Shown: positions 1 to 12,174, numbered from the stretch's first letter. The stretch: 64,000 bases of DNA from Anaspis maculata (GCA_949128115.1 OX421965.1:48723257-48787256), one strand, 5' to 3'. Numbers and translations are program-made. The notes: generated by a model from the letters alone, not told the origin.

Positions 1-469
1 ACTTCCGACAAACGATTTTTGCGAAAATGTGCATTACACCCTCTCCCTTAAGAAAACATGATGTCTGAATGGGAAAGTTGGAGAAAATCAGGATTTTAAT
101 AAACATAATCTGTATTTTACCCCTGCCTCTAAAAAAAATACACGCACATCAAAATGTCATCAAAATTTTAATATGTTGTTTAGCACGCCTTATCAAGATG
201 TACGCCAATTTTCAACTTTTTCAGAGCCATACTGGTTCATTAAAAAAATTGACATTAGAACTTTTCCCCTAAAAAAACTATAACGCGCATATTGGAAAGT
301 TTGAAAATTTCAGTGGGATGTTCAGGACAGCTTCGTGAGTCTGTATGCAAAAATTCAACTCTAATTTTTCTGAGGTTTGATCGATTTTTCGTCTAAAATT
401 CTTGTGCAGAGTATACTTGCACAAGCATCCAATACTTGCATCCAATACTTGATAGCTTGGCATTGGAAC
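1..469. other. Left edge, no gene recognised
   Basis: AT-rich sequence with short open frames only. Nothing here matches the missing first exon of the downstream transporter: no stretch encoding the PDGGYGW signature is visible. Confidence 0.5.
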
Positions 470-850
470 ACATGGAGAGACTTCAACGCTCGATCAAGAC
501 ACATCTATCCATTTTGGCGGAGGTGCGACATTCCAGAACACACGAAAAGCCGCGAAAGGTGTGGGATTATTCGGGAGTCGCATAGAAAATCATATGCCGG
601 GTCACTGTGGAATCTCCTGGAGAACGCATGGAACATTCGAGATGAATTAGTCGGACCTATATAAGGCATCAATCGTTGGCTCACAAGTAGTTATGAATTG
701 GAAGCGATCCAGTGCGAAACAAGCAAAGTAGTAATCGGCTATATTCCTAAGTAAATAATTATTGGCGTGTATTTATTGTAGTCCGCAGAATTGAACAGTG
801 TGTGTTTTAAAACGATCGTCTCAATTGTAATCGAACCCGTACGTGAAAGA
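470..850 (+). mobile_element. Truncated LTR of a Ty3/Gypsy-like family
   Basis: This stretch aligns over most of its length with the complete solo LTR at 32672-33183. Shared blocks include the GACTTCAAC, GGCGGAGGTGCG and TATGCCGGG segments, TTGGCGTGTATTTATTGTAG, and AAAACGATCGTCTCAATT near the 3' end. The 5' end (TGTTACGAG) and the 3' end (CGTAACA) are both missing, so it is a relic. The family was recognised by comparing copies within the window, and assignment to Gypsy is inferred from the RNase H fragment nearby. Confidence 0.65.
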
Positions 851-1185
851 CTTCACAATATTTCTGCGAATATTCCCGAATAAGTTTCCGCGTAGATACA
901 TATAGCTAATCCTCCCTGGGATTGCTTGTACGTCATCAATATTTTGGTGATGTTGTTTGTCAGCTGTATTAGTCCAGGCAATGGGTAAGTTCTACCTTAC
1001 AAAAAGTCGCGGAGAGTCGAAAATTTGCAGTCTGATACAGTTTTGTGTCCTGATTAACATACTGAGTTTTCGAATTCGGCAAGCCGCCGCTCGGTCTTCC
1101 ACATCAAAAAGTTGGTGCCGAAGGACCCAAAAAGAGCCACTTTTTCCCAATTCACTGTGCATCGCCGTCTCACTTACCGCTATGG

Positions 1186-1456
1186 CGCGATGTGACGGAG
1201 AAAAAGTGTCGGCCCTGACCGGGACTCGAACCCGGTTCTTCCATTTGCCGGATGGATACTCTGACCACCAAGCTATCGGGGGAGACAACAGTTCCTCCGT
1301 CACATGCCCACATGAGAGCCGCCACAGCACTCCCCCTCCAGAGACGTCGTTCGTCTCGTATGTACCCCTGCGTTCGCCGTACTTATGGATCATTGACCGT
1401 TGTTCAGTACCCCCCACCTAGGGCGACGGATAGGACGTGGGTGGACGTAGGATAGA
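1186..1456 (-). repeat. Left arm of an inverted repeat with a tRNA-like segment
   Basis: This arm is nearly identical, in opposite orientation, to 1894-2157. The two arms flank a Gypsy RNase H fragment. The shared sequence includes a tRNA-like cloverleaf and the block ending GTGGGTGGACGTAGGA. The strong identity shows a fairly recent inverted duplication or two insertions of one element. Confidence 0.8.
1212..1282 (-). repeat. tRNA-like (SINE head or tRNA pseudogene), left copy
   Basis: Read on the minus strand it has an A-box-like TAGCTTGGTGGTCAGAG and an exact B box GGTTCGAGTCC. The anticodon stem TCCAT/ATGGA and T stem CCGGG/CCCGG are perfect. The anticodon loop CCGGCAA has C instead of the universal U33, and the acceptor stem has two mismatches. 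It is therefore more likely a tRNA-derived repeat head than a working tRNA. Confidence 0.6.
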
Positions 1457-1464
1457 GAGTGGCG

Positions 1465-1885
1465 GTGCTGTTTACTTGTTTGTTGCTCGGTAAATGTAGC
1501 GGCGTCACATGCTGAAATGGCTTCGATTCTCGATAGTGTATCGGCAGGAATGTTGATGGAACCTTTGATGTATTGGACATCGGTCGTGAATTGCGAGATA
1601 AAATCGAGGTGTCTGCATTGGCGGGGGCTGCACTTGTCGGGCTTTTGACGAAACGCATTAATCAGCGGCTGGTGGTCGGAATACACGGTAAAGGCGCGGC
1701 CTTCGCAAAAATGTTTGAAGTGTTGTATGCCTTTGTATACCGCCAACAGTTCTCTGTCGTATGCACTGTATCTTGTTTCGGCCGGTTTGAGCTTGAACGA
1801 GAAAAGAACTTAAATTTCAAAGTTCGTTGACCGGAAACATTGATTTTGGAGCCGTTTGCTGAGCGAAGAGGAAAATTTGACATGA
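1465..1885 (-). pseudogene. Ty3/Gypsy polyprotein fragment: RNase H domain
   Basis: Minus-strand translation gives the end of an RT/RNase H region. It contains the typical YSAYDRELLAV segment, then TVYSDHQPLINAF, and near the end the IPADTLSR motif that closes the RNase H of Gypsy-type polyproteins. About 130 residues are readable. No reverse transcriptase core, integrase or gag is attached, and both ends run abruptly into the inverted arms at 1456 and 1894. It is a fragment of a retrotransposon polyprotein, not an active copy. Confidence 0.8.
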
Positions 1886-1893
1886 TGTCCCTG

Positions 1894-2157
1894 TCCTACG
1901 TCCACCCACGTCCTATCCGTCGCCCTAGGTGGGGGGTACTGAACAACGGTCAATGATCCATAAGTACGGCGAACGCAGGGGTACATACGAGACGAACGAC
2001 GTCTCTGGAGGGGGAGTACTGTGGCGGCTCTCATGTGGGCATGTGACGGAGGAACTGTTGTCTCCCCCGATAGCTTAGTGGTCAGAGTATCCATCCGGCA
2101 AATGGAAGACCCGGGTTCGAGTCCCGGTCAGGGCAGAGACTTTTTCTCCGTCACATG
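1894..2157 (+). repeat. Right arm of the inverted repeat
   Basis: Inverted partner of 1186-1456. It contains a second tRNA-like segment. Part of it (2020-2177) is itself bounded by inverted TGTGGCGGCTCTCATGTG / CACATGAGAGCCGCCACA ends that enclose the tRNA-like core, so a small 158-bp unit may be mobile on its own. Confidence 0.75.
2064..2134 (+). repeat. tRNA-like (SINE head or tRNA pseudogene), right copy
   Basis: Same cloverleaf as the left copy, with TAGCTTAGTGGTCAGAG as A box and GGTTCGAGTCC as B box. Anticodon position 33 is again C, and the nominal anticodon would be GGC. The acceptor stem pairs at only five of seven positions. Probably not a functional tRNA. Confidence 0.6.
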
Positions 2158-2339
2158 CTCACATGAGAGCCGCCACACCGCAATGGAACCACATGACTGA
2201 CGACTGTAGTGAAACCCTTGATGGCATTTACTGCCACGCCAGTGCCATTCTTCGCGGCTGAAAAGAAATAATTTCTTCGGCAAACGTCTAGTTTTTCTTG
2301 ATTTTGAAAAAAAAATTTCTCATGCGGAAATATCACAAA

Positions 2340-3340
2340 CTGACTTAACTCAGGTTGATTTCGGTCAGCTTCTTTCTTCTCGAGCTCGTCCTGGTTTCAT
2401 AATTTTCTCAACAGCATTTGTTGACAAGGTGCATTGCAAGAAGTTGCCAACACCAAATTCAATAGTCATTTTTTTATTAGTGCCATCGATCAGGGACTTT
2501 GATTTCTACAGGAATTGATTAGTTGGACTGTTTTCTGCTTATACAGCATAGATCGAATCTCCAAGTGTGAATACCGAAAAATTAATTCTTTTCAGAGCGC
2601 GCGTAAATCTGCAAAACTGCATCTAAACACCTGAAAATAGTCGTAAAAAATACGGGTCACTCATTTTTCATGGCAGACTCTCAATAGTCTAAATCAATGG
2701 AAAATGATAAATCGGTCGGCAATATGCCCGAATCGAGACCCGAATACAAAATTAACGTAGGTAGGTACTCCGTTTTTCGGAAGGCGAAACCTTTGTAGAA
2801 ACTCCGCAATCACGTGCCAATAACTTTTGGGTGCTCGCACATTATTATGCAATAACATACTTGATATCAATATTCAATATCCACTAATTATTGTGCCCAT
2901 GTCTTCATCATCGGTTATTTATGTCAATATTTCCAAATTTATGGTTCATCTAGCTTTTTCAGATCGGGTAAAAGCTTTGCAAATTACATATAATTATGAT
3001 AAAGCTCGAAAATTGTTCGTTGTGTTTCGCCGCCTCAAGTCTTAAGCGGCCAGTTTTCAGTTTCGCTGGTTCAAGACTAAGCTGAGCCTAAACCCAGACA
3101 CAGGTTTAAGCTTGAATTGTACAGAGCACATTTTATGTAAACCTCAGTTCAATGGTGAGATTAAGGTCAAGCCGCCCTTAAGCTTCTATTATACAGTCGG
3201 CCATAAGAAAATTATTTTTAATTTTGAAATCTTTTGCATTCACTCAATTCATTCTAGGTTTCTAGCATTTTCTGTTTCGAATCTTTGCGACAAAAAAAAA
3301 CGTCCTTGAAATTTTTGCATCATCAATTAATCCATTTTAT
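2340..3340. other. Intergenic or intronic sequence, nothing recognised
   Basis: AT-rich sequence with several short open frames lacking recognisable domains. It may be the first intron of the transporter gene that follows. Confidence 0.4.
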
Positions 3341-3347
3341 ATTTCAG

Positions 3348-5044
3348 ATCGTCGCAATTCCTCTAATCCAAACCTTCGGGTTGATCTTCAAGGACACGTT
3401 CATCCATCTAGGCCTTACCGCAACAGAATCTTCCTTCATAATCAGCCTTAACTGTGCCTTTGGCATGATAGCAGGTGTGTTCAACGGACTTCTGCTCAAA
3501 TCCTTTGGATACCGCAAGATCGCCTTCGCTGCAGCCTTCATGAGCTGTTTGGGACTCATTCTTCTGGCATTTTCCACAACGTTTCTCCACTTTGTGATAT
3601 CTTATGGTATCATTACATGTAAGTTCAAATGTTGCTCCCACTCTACTGGACAAATTATTAATGAAAATTGAATTTCAAGCACTTGGATTTGGATGGGGCA
3701 TGTCGGCTTACCAACTTGCCTTGAACAGTTACTTCACAGAAAAAAGAGGTCGAGCAGTGAGCTGGGCTCTGACAATCACAGCACTTGGTCCAATATTTTT
3801 GCCTCAACTTATCACGTTCTTAATGGAAGAATATACGGTTCAAGGAGTCACTTTGATATTGGGGGCCATCCTTTCACATTCCTTTGTTTCGGCGATGCTT
3901 CTCCAGCCTCTCAAATGGCATATGAAAGATGAAACTATTGATATTGAAGAAATGGATGTTGATCAAATTCGTGACGAAGAACCGGATGAGTTTAACGAAA
4001 ACGAACCAATCAGATCAAGATTTACCAGAGGTATGTCTCAAGAAAGTAGTAGGAGGTCTCATTCATCGCTGAACCAAGAACAGGATTCAATTATTTTGCT
4101 GGGAATGGGAATGGACAGTGCTATTGCTGGAAGCATGCTTTCGTTACACCCTTCAGGTAAAAATATGAACTAGGTGTTCAAACAATGAGTTTATTATAAT
4201 CTCTTACAGTAAGACCCAGAGCAATGTCGATCGTATCACAAAGATTCAAAAGCAACGCTAGCTTACCCATCAAGACTGAGATAAACGAGCCCAAGAAAGA
4301 ATGCGAAGAAGAAAAATCATTGTTGGCGAGGATGTGGCAGACACTGTCATCGTCTCTCGACCTTGACCTTTTGAAAGACCCAACTTACGTCAACATAATG
4401 CTAGGAATGTCCCTAGCAATGTTCGCTGAGGTCAACTTCTCGATTTTAACAGCCTTCATTTTGGCCGATCTCGATTTGAACAGGGACCAAAGTGCTACCT
4501 TCATGTCTGTCTTGGGAATCGCAGACATAATTTTCAGGTTTTTTGCGCCATACATAGGCGAGTATTTGAATAAACCTGCAAGACCAATGTATCTTGTCAC
4601 ATTGTCTCTGCTAATCGCCACAAGGTTCAGTAAGTTTTTTTCACCGAAATTTTCCTACAGCTTTCATACTCATTTTCAGGTCTGCTGTTGACGGGAAATT
4701 ACCACATGCTCTTGTTGGTAGCCCTGGGGCTCGGCATGGCAAAAGGTGTCAGGGCCGTATACATGTCCTTGGTGATACCAACGTACGTGCCCCTGGAGAA
4801 GCTAGCTTCGGCTTCGGGTATGCAAATGATGGTCAATGGAGTTTTATTTCTAATTGGAGGTCCGCTTCTGGGAGTGATACGAGACGCAACAGGAAGTTAT
4901 ACCTCATGTCTCGTTATCATGAACTGTGTCACCATGACGACGATAATCATGTGGAGTGTGGAGGGCCTCATCAAGAAAATGAGGGCTGGAAAAAATGAAG
5001 CTGAAGGAAGCAAGAAACAAGAAAATGGGCTGATTGAAAAGTGA
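3348..5044 (+). CDS. Monocarboxylate transporter-like MFS protein, copy A (5' exon not seen)
   Basis: Predicted plasma-membrane proton-linked or facilitative carrier of the SLC16/monocarboxylate transporter family; the substrate cannot be told. Coding exons are 3348-3618, 3680-4156, 4210-4629 and 4680-5044. All junctions are GT-AG and phases match (0, 1, 1, 1). About 510 residues are readable. They include hydrophobic segments typical of MFS helices, the TM4-5 signature YFTEKRGRAVS, a charged acidic central loop, and a second helical bundle starting near DPTYVNIMLG. It ends EK-stop, with AATAAA at 5203. The first exon, which in copy B carries PDGGYGW, is not found in the 3.3 kb upstream and probably lies outside the window. 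The 4.1-kb paralogue downstream is collinear except that copy A reads through the position of one copy B intron. Confidence 0.88.
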
Positions 5045-5202
5045 TTAGGTAAACAGTATTACAGGAATATTTCCTCGAAATATGTAAGGTGAATGTGGTG
5101 AGAAGTATTTATTAAAAAGCAAAATAGAACAGAACACTTGGCTTTGATTTGAAAACAAAACTTGGTTTTGATTCAAGAAGAAAATTGAAGAGGGATTTCC
5201 AA

Positions 5203-5208
5203 AATAAA
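5203..5208 (+). terminator. Poly(A) signal of transporter copy A
   Basis: AATAAA about 160 nt after the stop codon of copy A. Placement fits a 3' UTR end, but no transcript evidence is available. Confidence 0.5.
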
Positions 5209-5209
5209 C

Positions 5210-6340
5210 CTAAATTCTAGAGCTTTCGTATGGTTAACAAAATATGGTCGTTTAGATCCCAAAACGAAAATCTCGCTTGACGTCATCTTACGAGTCATCT
5301 TATATACTGGCAGGCTACCGAGCAGCCAGACTTTTGGCCAACCCTATCAATTACAAGAATCTACTCGGGAAATTTCTTCTCATTAATTCAGTAGTAGATA
5401 AGATAGGTAATGATTAAGGCAAATTATATTGAAAAAATCTTGGTATCATTAGAATTGTGGCCCAAACAGACGTTATTACAGTAATGAATAAATTGTGATT
5501 GTTCACCAAACATTAAAACATCTTCGGCTCCGATTTCTCTTCATTTTTTTTTATATTTGTTAGACAATCTCCACGTATTGGATTATAATAACCGGTACCT
5601 ACCTAATTTAGGCCAAAATTTCAAGGGTGCCAAGATTGGTTTCAATATAATTTGATTTTGACGATTATCTTATCTGAATAGTATTGAATTAGTGAGAGGA
5701 AATTCTTTGTGCAGATTTTTTTCCCGCTGAAAATCACCTTCTCATTGAACATTGGATTTAATTACTATCTACCTGGGTACATACAACATTTTGATCCAAG
5801 TCCAAAAGTTATCCTGTAGCGGATACAGGTATGAGAAGAGGTGTATAGAGATTTCGCAATATCATCCTTTGCAGTATTATATATACTTCATTTGAAACTA
5901 ATCTTCTATAAAAATTGTTCTCACGAAAAAACTGCACCTGCTGGATTTGAACACATTCACTAGCAAACCCCCAGTAACCAACAACCCCCAAATTCCAGTG
6001 CTTTGAGCTATCACTTATATGCATTAAAGACCACATATTTATTTCTACCATATCCTGCAATCAATCATTTATCTTGTACAGGCATTACTTAGATAATGAA
6101 ATTGACTCATTTTTTTACAACAATAATTAACTATTGCCATCAAGCAAGGCCAACACATCGAATCAACACTGGTGTGGCCAAAAATAAAACTAGCACAACT
6201 ATGTATGTAGGTACTTCAAAAGTTCATTTTGTTCATTCATATCACAAGATTTCAACAATTCCAACCATAATAACCACCACTATCAATTATAATTTCATAT
6301 ATTATTACGTAAAGCCTTGATGCCATCAATCGAAAACGTA
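5210..6340. other. Spacer between the two transporter genes
   Basis: AT-rich, no coding exon recognised. Probably contains the upstream control region of copy B. Confidence 0.5.
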
Positions 6341-6348
6341 GTTTCAGC

Positions 6349-6354
6349 TCAGTC
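6349..6354 (+). promoter_or_regulatory. Possible initiator (TCAGTC) of transporter copy B
   Basis: TCAGTC matches the arthropod initiator consensus and lies about 215 nt upstream of the chosen ATG, in a position suitable for a 5' UTR. No TATA box is seen 25-35 nt upstream. This is inference from a short motif. Confidence 0.25.
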
Positions 6355-6566
6355 ATCGTTTCGCTAGCAAGTGTGCTGAACAAGTGATATCATTACAGTT
6401 GTAGTGAAAAACTGAAGATATAATCGGCGGCCACTTGAGATGAATCAAACAACAATAATTATCAAGTGTATAAACATTTTAGAATTTCATTGTAAAAGGT
6501 GCAGTGGTGCCGCATCGTTGGATTTGTGTTAATTTTTCGAAAAAATCTAAGCCGGTGCATCTCACG

Positions 6567-9500
6567 ATGAACGCTGAAAGTGCAACGAAAGTGAAGAAAG
6601 TACCTCCTGATGGTGGGTATGGATGGGTTATTGTCTTCGCCGTGGCCTTAAGCAATGTAAGTATATATGACTTTACTTATATAATTTTACAATCATTCCT
6701 ATCGGAAAACATCTCCAAATATTCTAATTGCATGATTAGTAAATCTGTCACGGCATAATGTGGCCTTCCCTTTTCACTCTGCTTTGAATAATATGCAAAA
6801 ATTATGAAGGTGCTGATTGAATTGTTTGTTTAATACATATTGCCAAGTAATTGCTTGTTTTCACATCACATTATATGGACATGCAATTTTTCAGAGAAAC
6901 ATGTGCCCGTCCGTGACGTTGTTAAAAATACTACATATACAACGTACATCATGTTTTGTGTGATATGATAATGGGGTGATTAATGAAAATGACACGAAAG
7001 TATTGTAGTAATAATGCCATGTTATCAATTATTTTTATGCTTAAATTGTAGTCTCCTTTGACTTTGAATAGGTGCTTGGTGGAAAAAAAAGAATCATGAA
7101 AGTAATAATAATTTTGCATGGAACATTTTAGTTATTTCGACCTTCCACAGATTTGTACCTATACTTGAAAACACTGGGCTAGATTAAAATTTGCAGAAAT
7201 GTCACAATACAAGAGCTTCGTGTAATGTACCTACTTGACCTTACATGAATGTTTACCTACTTAGTTGTTTGATACTGTCAGGGTTTAGGAGAAGATGTGA
7301 CCGACGCAACTTTGCACCACCGCTTCTAACGTTCTTTGCGTTTTGGACACAATTTTTTGAAAAAATCTATTGGGGTACCACAACACTTGCCGGTTACAGC
7401 CGGCAAGTTAGTATTCGTCGGTAGTAAGTTTTGCTCTAAGCGCCCCTTCTTAGATATAACCGTCATTTTCGAGTTTTTTTTCACGATCACAGTACTTTCC
7501 TTGGCATGTTGGGGTCAACGATCAACCTCAACACCGAGAGAATACTGGAGCCTTCGTAGAGCTCACATATTTTTTATTTGATTTTTTTCATTTAGGTCCC
7601 GAAAAAAAATTAAGAAAATTTCGCGTTACGACGTCATGCATCCTGAGACCAAGGTACGTTAACAGATTGCTAAAGTAAAGCTGGATTCCCAGATGTGAAT
7701 ATTCAGACAAAAAATGCGATTTTGTATGTCAAATTTTGAATTCGAGGGCTCTGATTGGCCAGTATGAGGACTTTGACATAAAATTTCGCATTTTGTGTCC
7801 GAATATTTGCATCTGGGAATCCAGCTTTAGCTGGCGCCATCTGTTGATGTACCTTGGTCTCAGGATGCGTGACGTCATGCAAAATGTTCTCTTTTTTTTT
7901 TCGGGGCCTAAATGAACGCAAAAAGATCATATAAAAAATATGTGAGCTCTACGAAGGCTCTAGTATTTCAATTCATTTTTACCAAAACCCGTGGAACACC
8001 CCATTATGGCTCCATTTCAAGCTCCATCATTTGACTTGAGTTTGGTTTCGATAAGAAAAACGATTTTGCATTTTCAATTGGAAAACTCTTGGAAAATTCG
8101 GAGAATCTTGAGAGGGATTTCCGAAAAAAGGTTCGAGAACCAGTTACGTGTTGTTTAAAAAAAATTCACGGGATGATAAATGTAAGAAATTTGATCAAAG
8201 TCGAAATCGGACCTACGGTTTTCGAGTTTTCCTCTCTGAAAAAACTGCAAATTTTCAACTCTTTATCCCTGAACAGATTTCCACTATTTTTCTTCAAGGA
8301 ATAGGTAAGTGGTTCCTGAACATTCTTCTTTTTTTCCAATTTCCCGGAAATTTTCATGTTGAAAATGTAAAACCGGCCTGGGTTATCAAGACCGGACTTG
8401 GATGATAGAGCTGAAGGTTTTCCCTGAAAATTCTAATTTTCCAGACAAAATTTTCAATTTTCTGCAAATTATTTTCAATCTTTTTCTCTAATTCCAACTT
8501 TCCGACCGAAGGGACGTTTCGAACAAAAATGTCCATAGGTTCCTGGATACTAGAGTCGGGAAAGGTTTGGGGTGACACAACCGATTTTTCAACCTGCCGT
8601 TATATCGCTTCAATTTGTCACAAGAGTTCTTGTATATTATTGTTAAAATACCTTAAAAGTGATTTCAGAGAGCCGTAACTTTTTGATCAAAGAGATAAAA
8701 AATTCTTTCCGAAGAAAAAAACATTTGCCAGTTTTTTCAAGACGTATTAGTTTGAAGCTCAGGAGTAAAACATGTGTCAAAAAACATTGACCAGAAGGAC
8801 AGACCGATGAGGAAATTACTGGGAGAAAATTTTAACTCACCTTAATCGCAGATCCTTGAAATTCCAGATAGTGGTCATTCCCCTGATGCAAGGCTTCGGA
8901 CTCATCTTCAAAGACACTTTCGACAACTTGGGCCTGTCCGCCACGCAGGCCTCACTCATAATCAACTTAAATTCAGCTTTTGGCATGATAGCCGGTCTTC
9001 TAAATGGAGTTTTGCTCAAGGTCTTCGGTTACCGCAAAATAGCCTTGGCTGGTGCCGCTATGGTCAGCGTGGGAGTCATCCTGACGGCCTTCTCCACCAC
9101 TTTCGTCCATTTCATGCTTTCATATGGAGTTATCACATGTAAGTTCTGTCAAGAACCGAAGAGTAAGCGAAAGAAAATATAATATAAATAGCTTTAGGAA
9201 TCGCATGGGGCATGTCAGCTTACCAACTGGCGTTGAATAGTTACTTCACGAAAAACAGAGGACGAGCAGTGAGCTGGTCGAGCACCATTACAGGCTTAGG
9301 TCCGATCCTTCTGCCTCAGATTATTTCGTTCCTGATGAGCGAATACACCGTGCAGGGAGTGACTCTGATCCTGAGTGCCATTTGTTCGCACTCCTTCATC
9401 GCGGCCACGTTGTTGCAACCTGTAAGATGGCACATGAAGAACGAAATACCGGACGTGGAAAAAGTGAACGAGTTTGATAAAATTGATGAAGAGGAAGAAG

Positions 9501-10703
9501 AGGAAGAGCCAGTTGAAGAATTGAAAAATGTGAATGGCAAAGAAGAAAGCGTCTTCAAACCCAGAATGGTCAGGAGCAGTAAGTTCAATAGATTCCGTTC
9601 CAAAGCAAAGTTGACTTGAAAAAATATTTTCTGCAGTATCTCAAGTAGAGGAACCGAGAAATTTAAAGCTGAGAAAAAATGTGGCTGAAAGATATGGATC
9701 GCAACTGTCACTAAACCACGAGCAAGATTCCGTCATAATGTTGGGAATGGATTCGGCTTTCGCCGGGAGCATGATTTCAGTTCACTCAGGTACCTTATAA
9801 TCCCCGTTTCCCTGCACAAATATGAGACTAATCTTTTAGTTTTTCAGTAAACAAGCCTCTGAGAAGGCCTTCGGTGATATCCCAAAGGTTCAAGAGCAAC
9901 ACCAGCTTGAACAACCAGAAGGTCAGTCAAACCGTCTACAACCCAGAAATGAGCAAGCCAAAAGAAGAAAAGTCTTTGCTACGAAGAATCGGCGCGACTT
10001 TGTCCTCGTACTTCGATCTCGACCTCCTCAAAGATCCAATCTACGTCAACATTATGTTGGGAATGTCGTTCGCCATATTCGCTGAGCTCAATTTTTCAGT
10101 TTTAACTGCTTTCATATTAGCCGATATCGGCTTGACCCGCGAGCAAAGTGCCACATTCATGTCAATCCTAGGAATTTCAGATATAATCTTCAGATTCTGC
10201 GCTCCATACATCGGCGAATACCTCAACAAACCTGCACGGCCAATGTACATGATCACTTTATTTATGTTGATCATTACCAGGTTCAGTAAGTTGTTGAACT
10301 GATTATGTTTTCAAGAGTAATAATTGCTGTTCTTGCAGCTCTTCTTCTGACTTCAAACTACTACATGTTGATGTGCGTGGCTCTGGGTCTCGGAATCGCT
10401 AAAGGCGTCAGAACTGTCTACATGGCTTTGGTGATACCGACGTACGTCCCTTTGGAAAAGCTCGCTTCGGCTTCTGGTATTCAAATGATGGTCAACGGGT
10501 GCTTCTTCATGATTGGTGGACCTTTGCTGGGAGTCATCAGAGATTTAACGGGGAGTTATACCAGCTGTATAGTCATAATGAACTGCGTTACTTTCACCAC
10601 AATCATTATGTGGTCGGTCGAGGCTTTGATTGTAAAAATGAAGAAGAAAAAGGCGGAACCAGAACAAATGAAGGAACAACAAAGTGCCCTGCTCAACAAG
10701 TAA
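6567..10703 (+). CDS. Monocarboxylate transporter-like MFS protein, copy B (complete, 567 aa)
   Basis: Membrane carrier of the SLC16/monocarboxylate transporter family. Exons are 6567-6656, 8868-9138, 9192-9578, 9637-9789, 9848-10285 and 10339-10703; every junction is GT-AG and phase-consistent. The start is ATG 6567, which opens a short hydrophilic N-terminus before the family hallmark PDGGYGW (residues 14-20). The YFTKNRGRAVS signature begins at residue 138. A very acidic run of glutamates lies near residues 210-225 in the large loop between the two six-helix halves. The second half begins around DPIYVNIMLG, and the C-tail is lysine- and glutamate-rich. It is a close tandem duplicate of copy A. 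The first intron (2.2 kb) holds a fold-back element. Copy B has an extra intron (9579-9636) that copy A lacks. The transported substrate is unknown; insects have many such paralogues. Confidence 0.92.
7541..7968. mobile_element. Fold-back (palindromic) element in intron 1 of copy B
   Basis: The left arm starting GAATACTGGAGCCTTCGTAG and the right arm ending CTACGAAGGCTCTAGTATT are inverted copies along about 200 bp each, with the centre near 7735-7760. Both arms contain AAGCTGGATTCCCAGATG or its complement and a TGACGTCATGCA-type block. No coding potential was seen. An outer inverted pair (TATTGGGGTACCAC near 7369, GTGGAACACCCCATTA near 7990) suggests the original element was longer. Confidence 0.8.
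8006..8860. repeat. Repeat-like intron sequence related to 30690-30900
   Basis: Blocks such as the one giving the motif around TCAAGACCGGAC, and the CGAGTTTTCC / TCACGGGAT segments, recur in inverted orientation near 30690-30900. Degenerate dispersed repeat; no gene. Confidence 0.35.
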
Positions 10704-12170
10704 AATATTATATAGATTTAATAATTTTTTAAGGCTGATGGAGACGTTAGTATTATATCGGAGGTACTTATTAGGTACCTTGGTATCTCTCTTGTACAAA
10801 GTTGTATATCTTTTCAAATTGTGTGATATTTGTTACAAATATATTTTTTTGTTTCATTTGTTTCTGTTTGGCCTTGGAGTAAGGATTTAACCTGAGTATA
10901 GTTTCATTGGGCCAAAAAGACAAAAAAAAAGGCGCGTATTAGGTACGTCTACCTCTCATTGCAGGAACATGATATTACTGTCACCTGTCACCACACTACA
11001 TATCAACTTTTGAAACAATGATGAAAATAGAATAAAAACATGGTCGAAACTGATAATAATTTATTGCATACCTACTTATTCGATAGGTGATAACAATAAT
11101 TTACTATTGAAGAAAGAAACTGTAACAGAATATTAAATGCCCCCTACTTTCAATCGAAATTTTATCTAGGATATCTAGAACAATGTTCTGTAAAACAAAG
11201 CTTGCAAATAATACAGGCAGGTGTGTGTTATTCTTGTAATATTACGGTGAAACGGAGAAAATGTGTCAGCAAAGAGTCTAGCAAAATATCATTAATGGGC
11301 GTGTGCTAACTTTTAGATAAAACTTACTGCAGCGACAGGCGTGTGTTGATGACATTAATTTGACATCTCCGACATTTAGATGCCATTTTTGAACTACTCC
11401 AGCTCAAAGGCTCCAGATGCACCACCGGCGTCACTATTTTTTGGTGTATTTCTCTATTTTAGAGGCCAGTACAGTTCTAAGCTTGTGTAATCAGTTTGAC
11501 CTATACCTCGGCCTATGTTTATGTCGAGTAGGCGCGGGTGAACTGGAACGGCTCGGAAAAGAAATCGGTAATATTGCTAGCAAACAGTATGAGCTTCTCA
11601 TCTCCTATGAAGTTTTTGCCAATGATGTTGGGTCAAATTGAAAAAAGTGCTGCTGAACATAATCATTCACTTCTTAGCGGGCCACATATTTAAAAATACT
11701 GTTATTGAAATTTTGACGTCACAAGTGGGCTCAATGGATTCGAATTATCAAAATTATTGGAATTTTTTTCAAGTATTCAAAATGACCTATCGCCTGGCCT
11801 ATCATCGCCTGGCCTCTTGAATCATTGTATTGTTCAAGAGGTGAACGAAAAATTCAGCTAAATTCACCGAAACGACTGTTACTCAATCATAGTAGGAATA
11901 AATTCATTTCTGATTCTGATAAGCCTACCTAGGTCAATTATGGAATAGGCAGCACTGGCCATCTTTAATCACCTGTCGTATCCACTATTTTTTTTTGCTG
12001 TATTTGGCGGACAGCGGACGTCAATCTCAACGTACTGGCCCCCGTTGGTCAATTACGAAGTGAGAAGAGAGAGCCACACCTCATCAGTGCCACATGCATA
12101 TATACCTCCTCGAGGAGGACATGCATAATGATATATTTTTCTGAATCAGGAGGACCAGGAGGGGTGTATA
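10704..12170. other. 3' UTR and intergenic DNA after copy B
   Basis: AATAAA near 11031 could serve as the poly(A) signal of copy B. The rest has no recognisable gene. Confidence 0.4.
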
Positions 12171-12174
12171 CATA

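Noticed and set aside
1212..1282. Functional tRNA-Ala (anticodon GGC)
   Set aside because: C at position 33, two acceptor mismatches and an inverted second copy within a repeat point to a tRNA-derived repeat.
9579..9636. Reading copy B straight through this segment as exon
   Set aside because: The frame hits a stop (TTGACTTGA) here, while a GTAAGT donor and CTGCAG acceptor restore the frame into a conserved segment shared with copy A.
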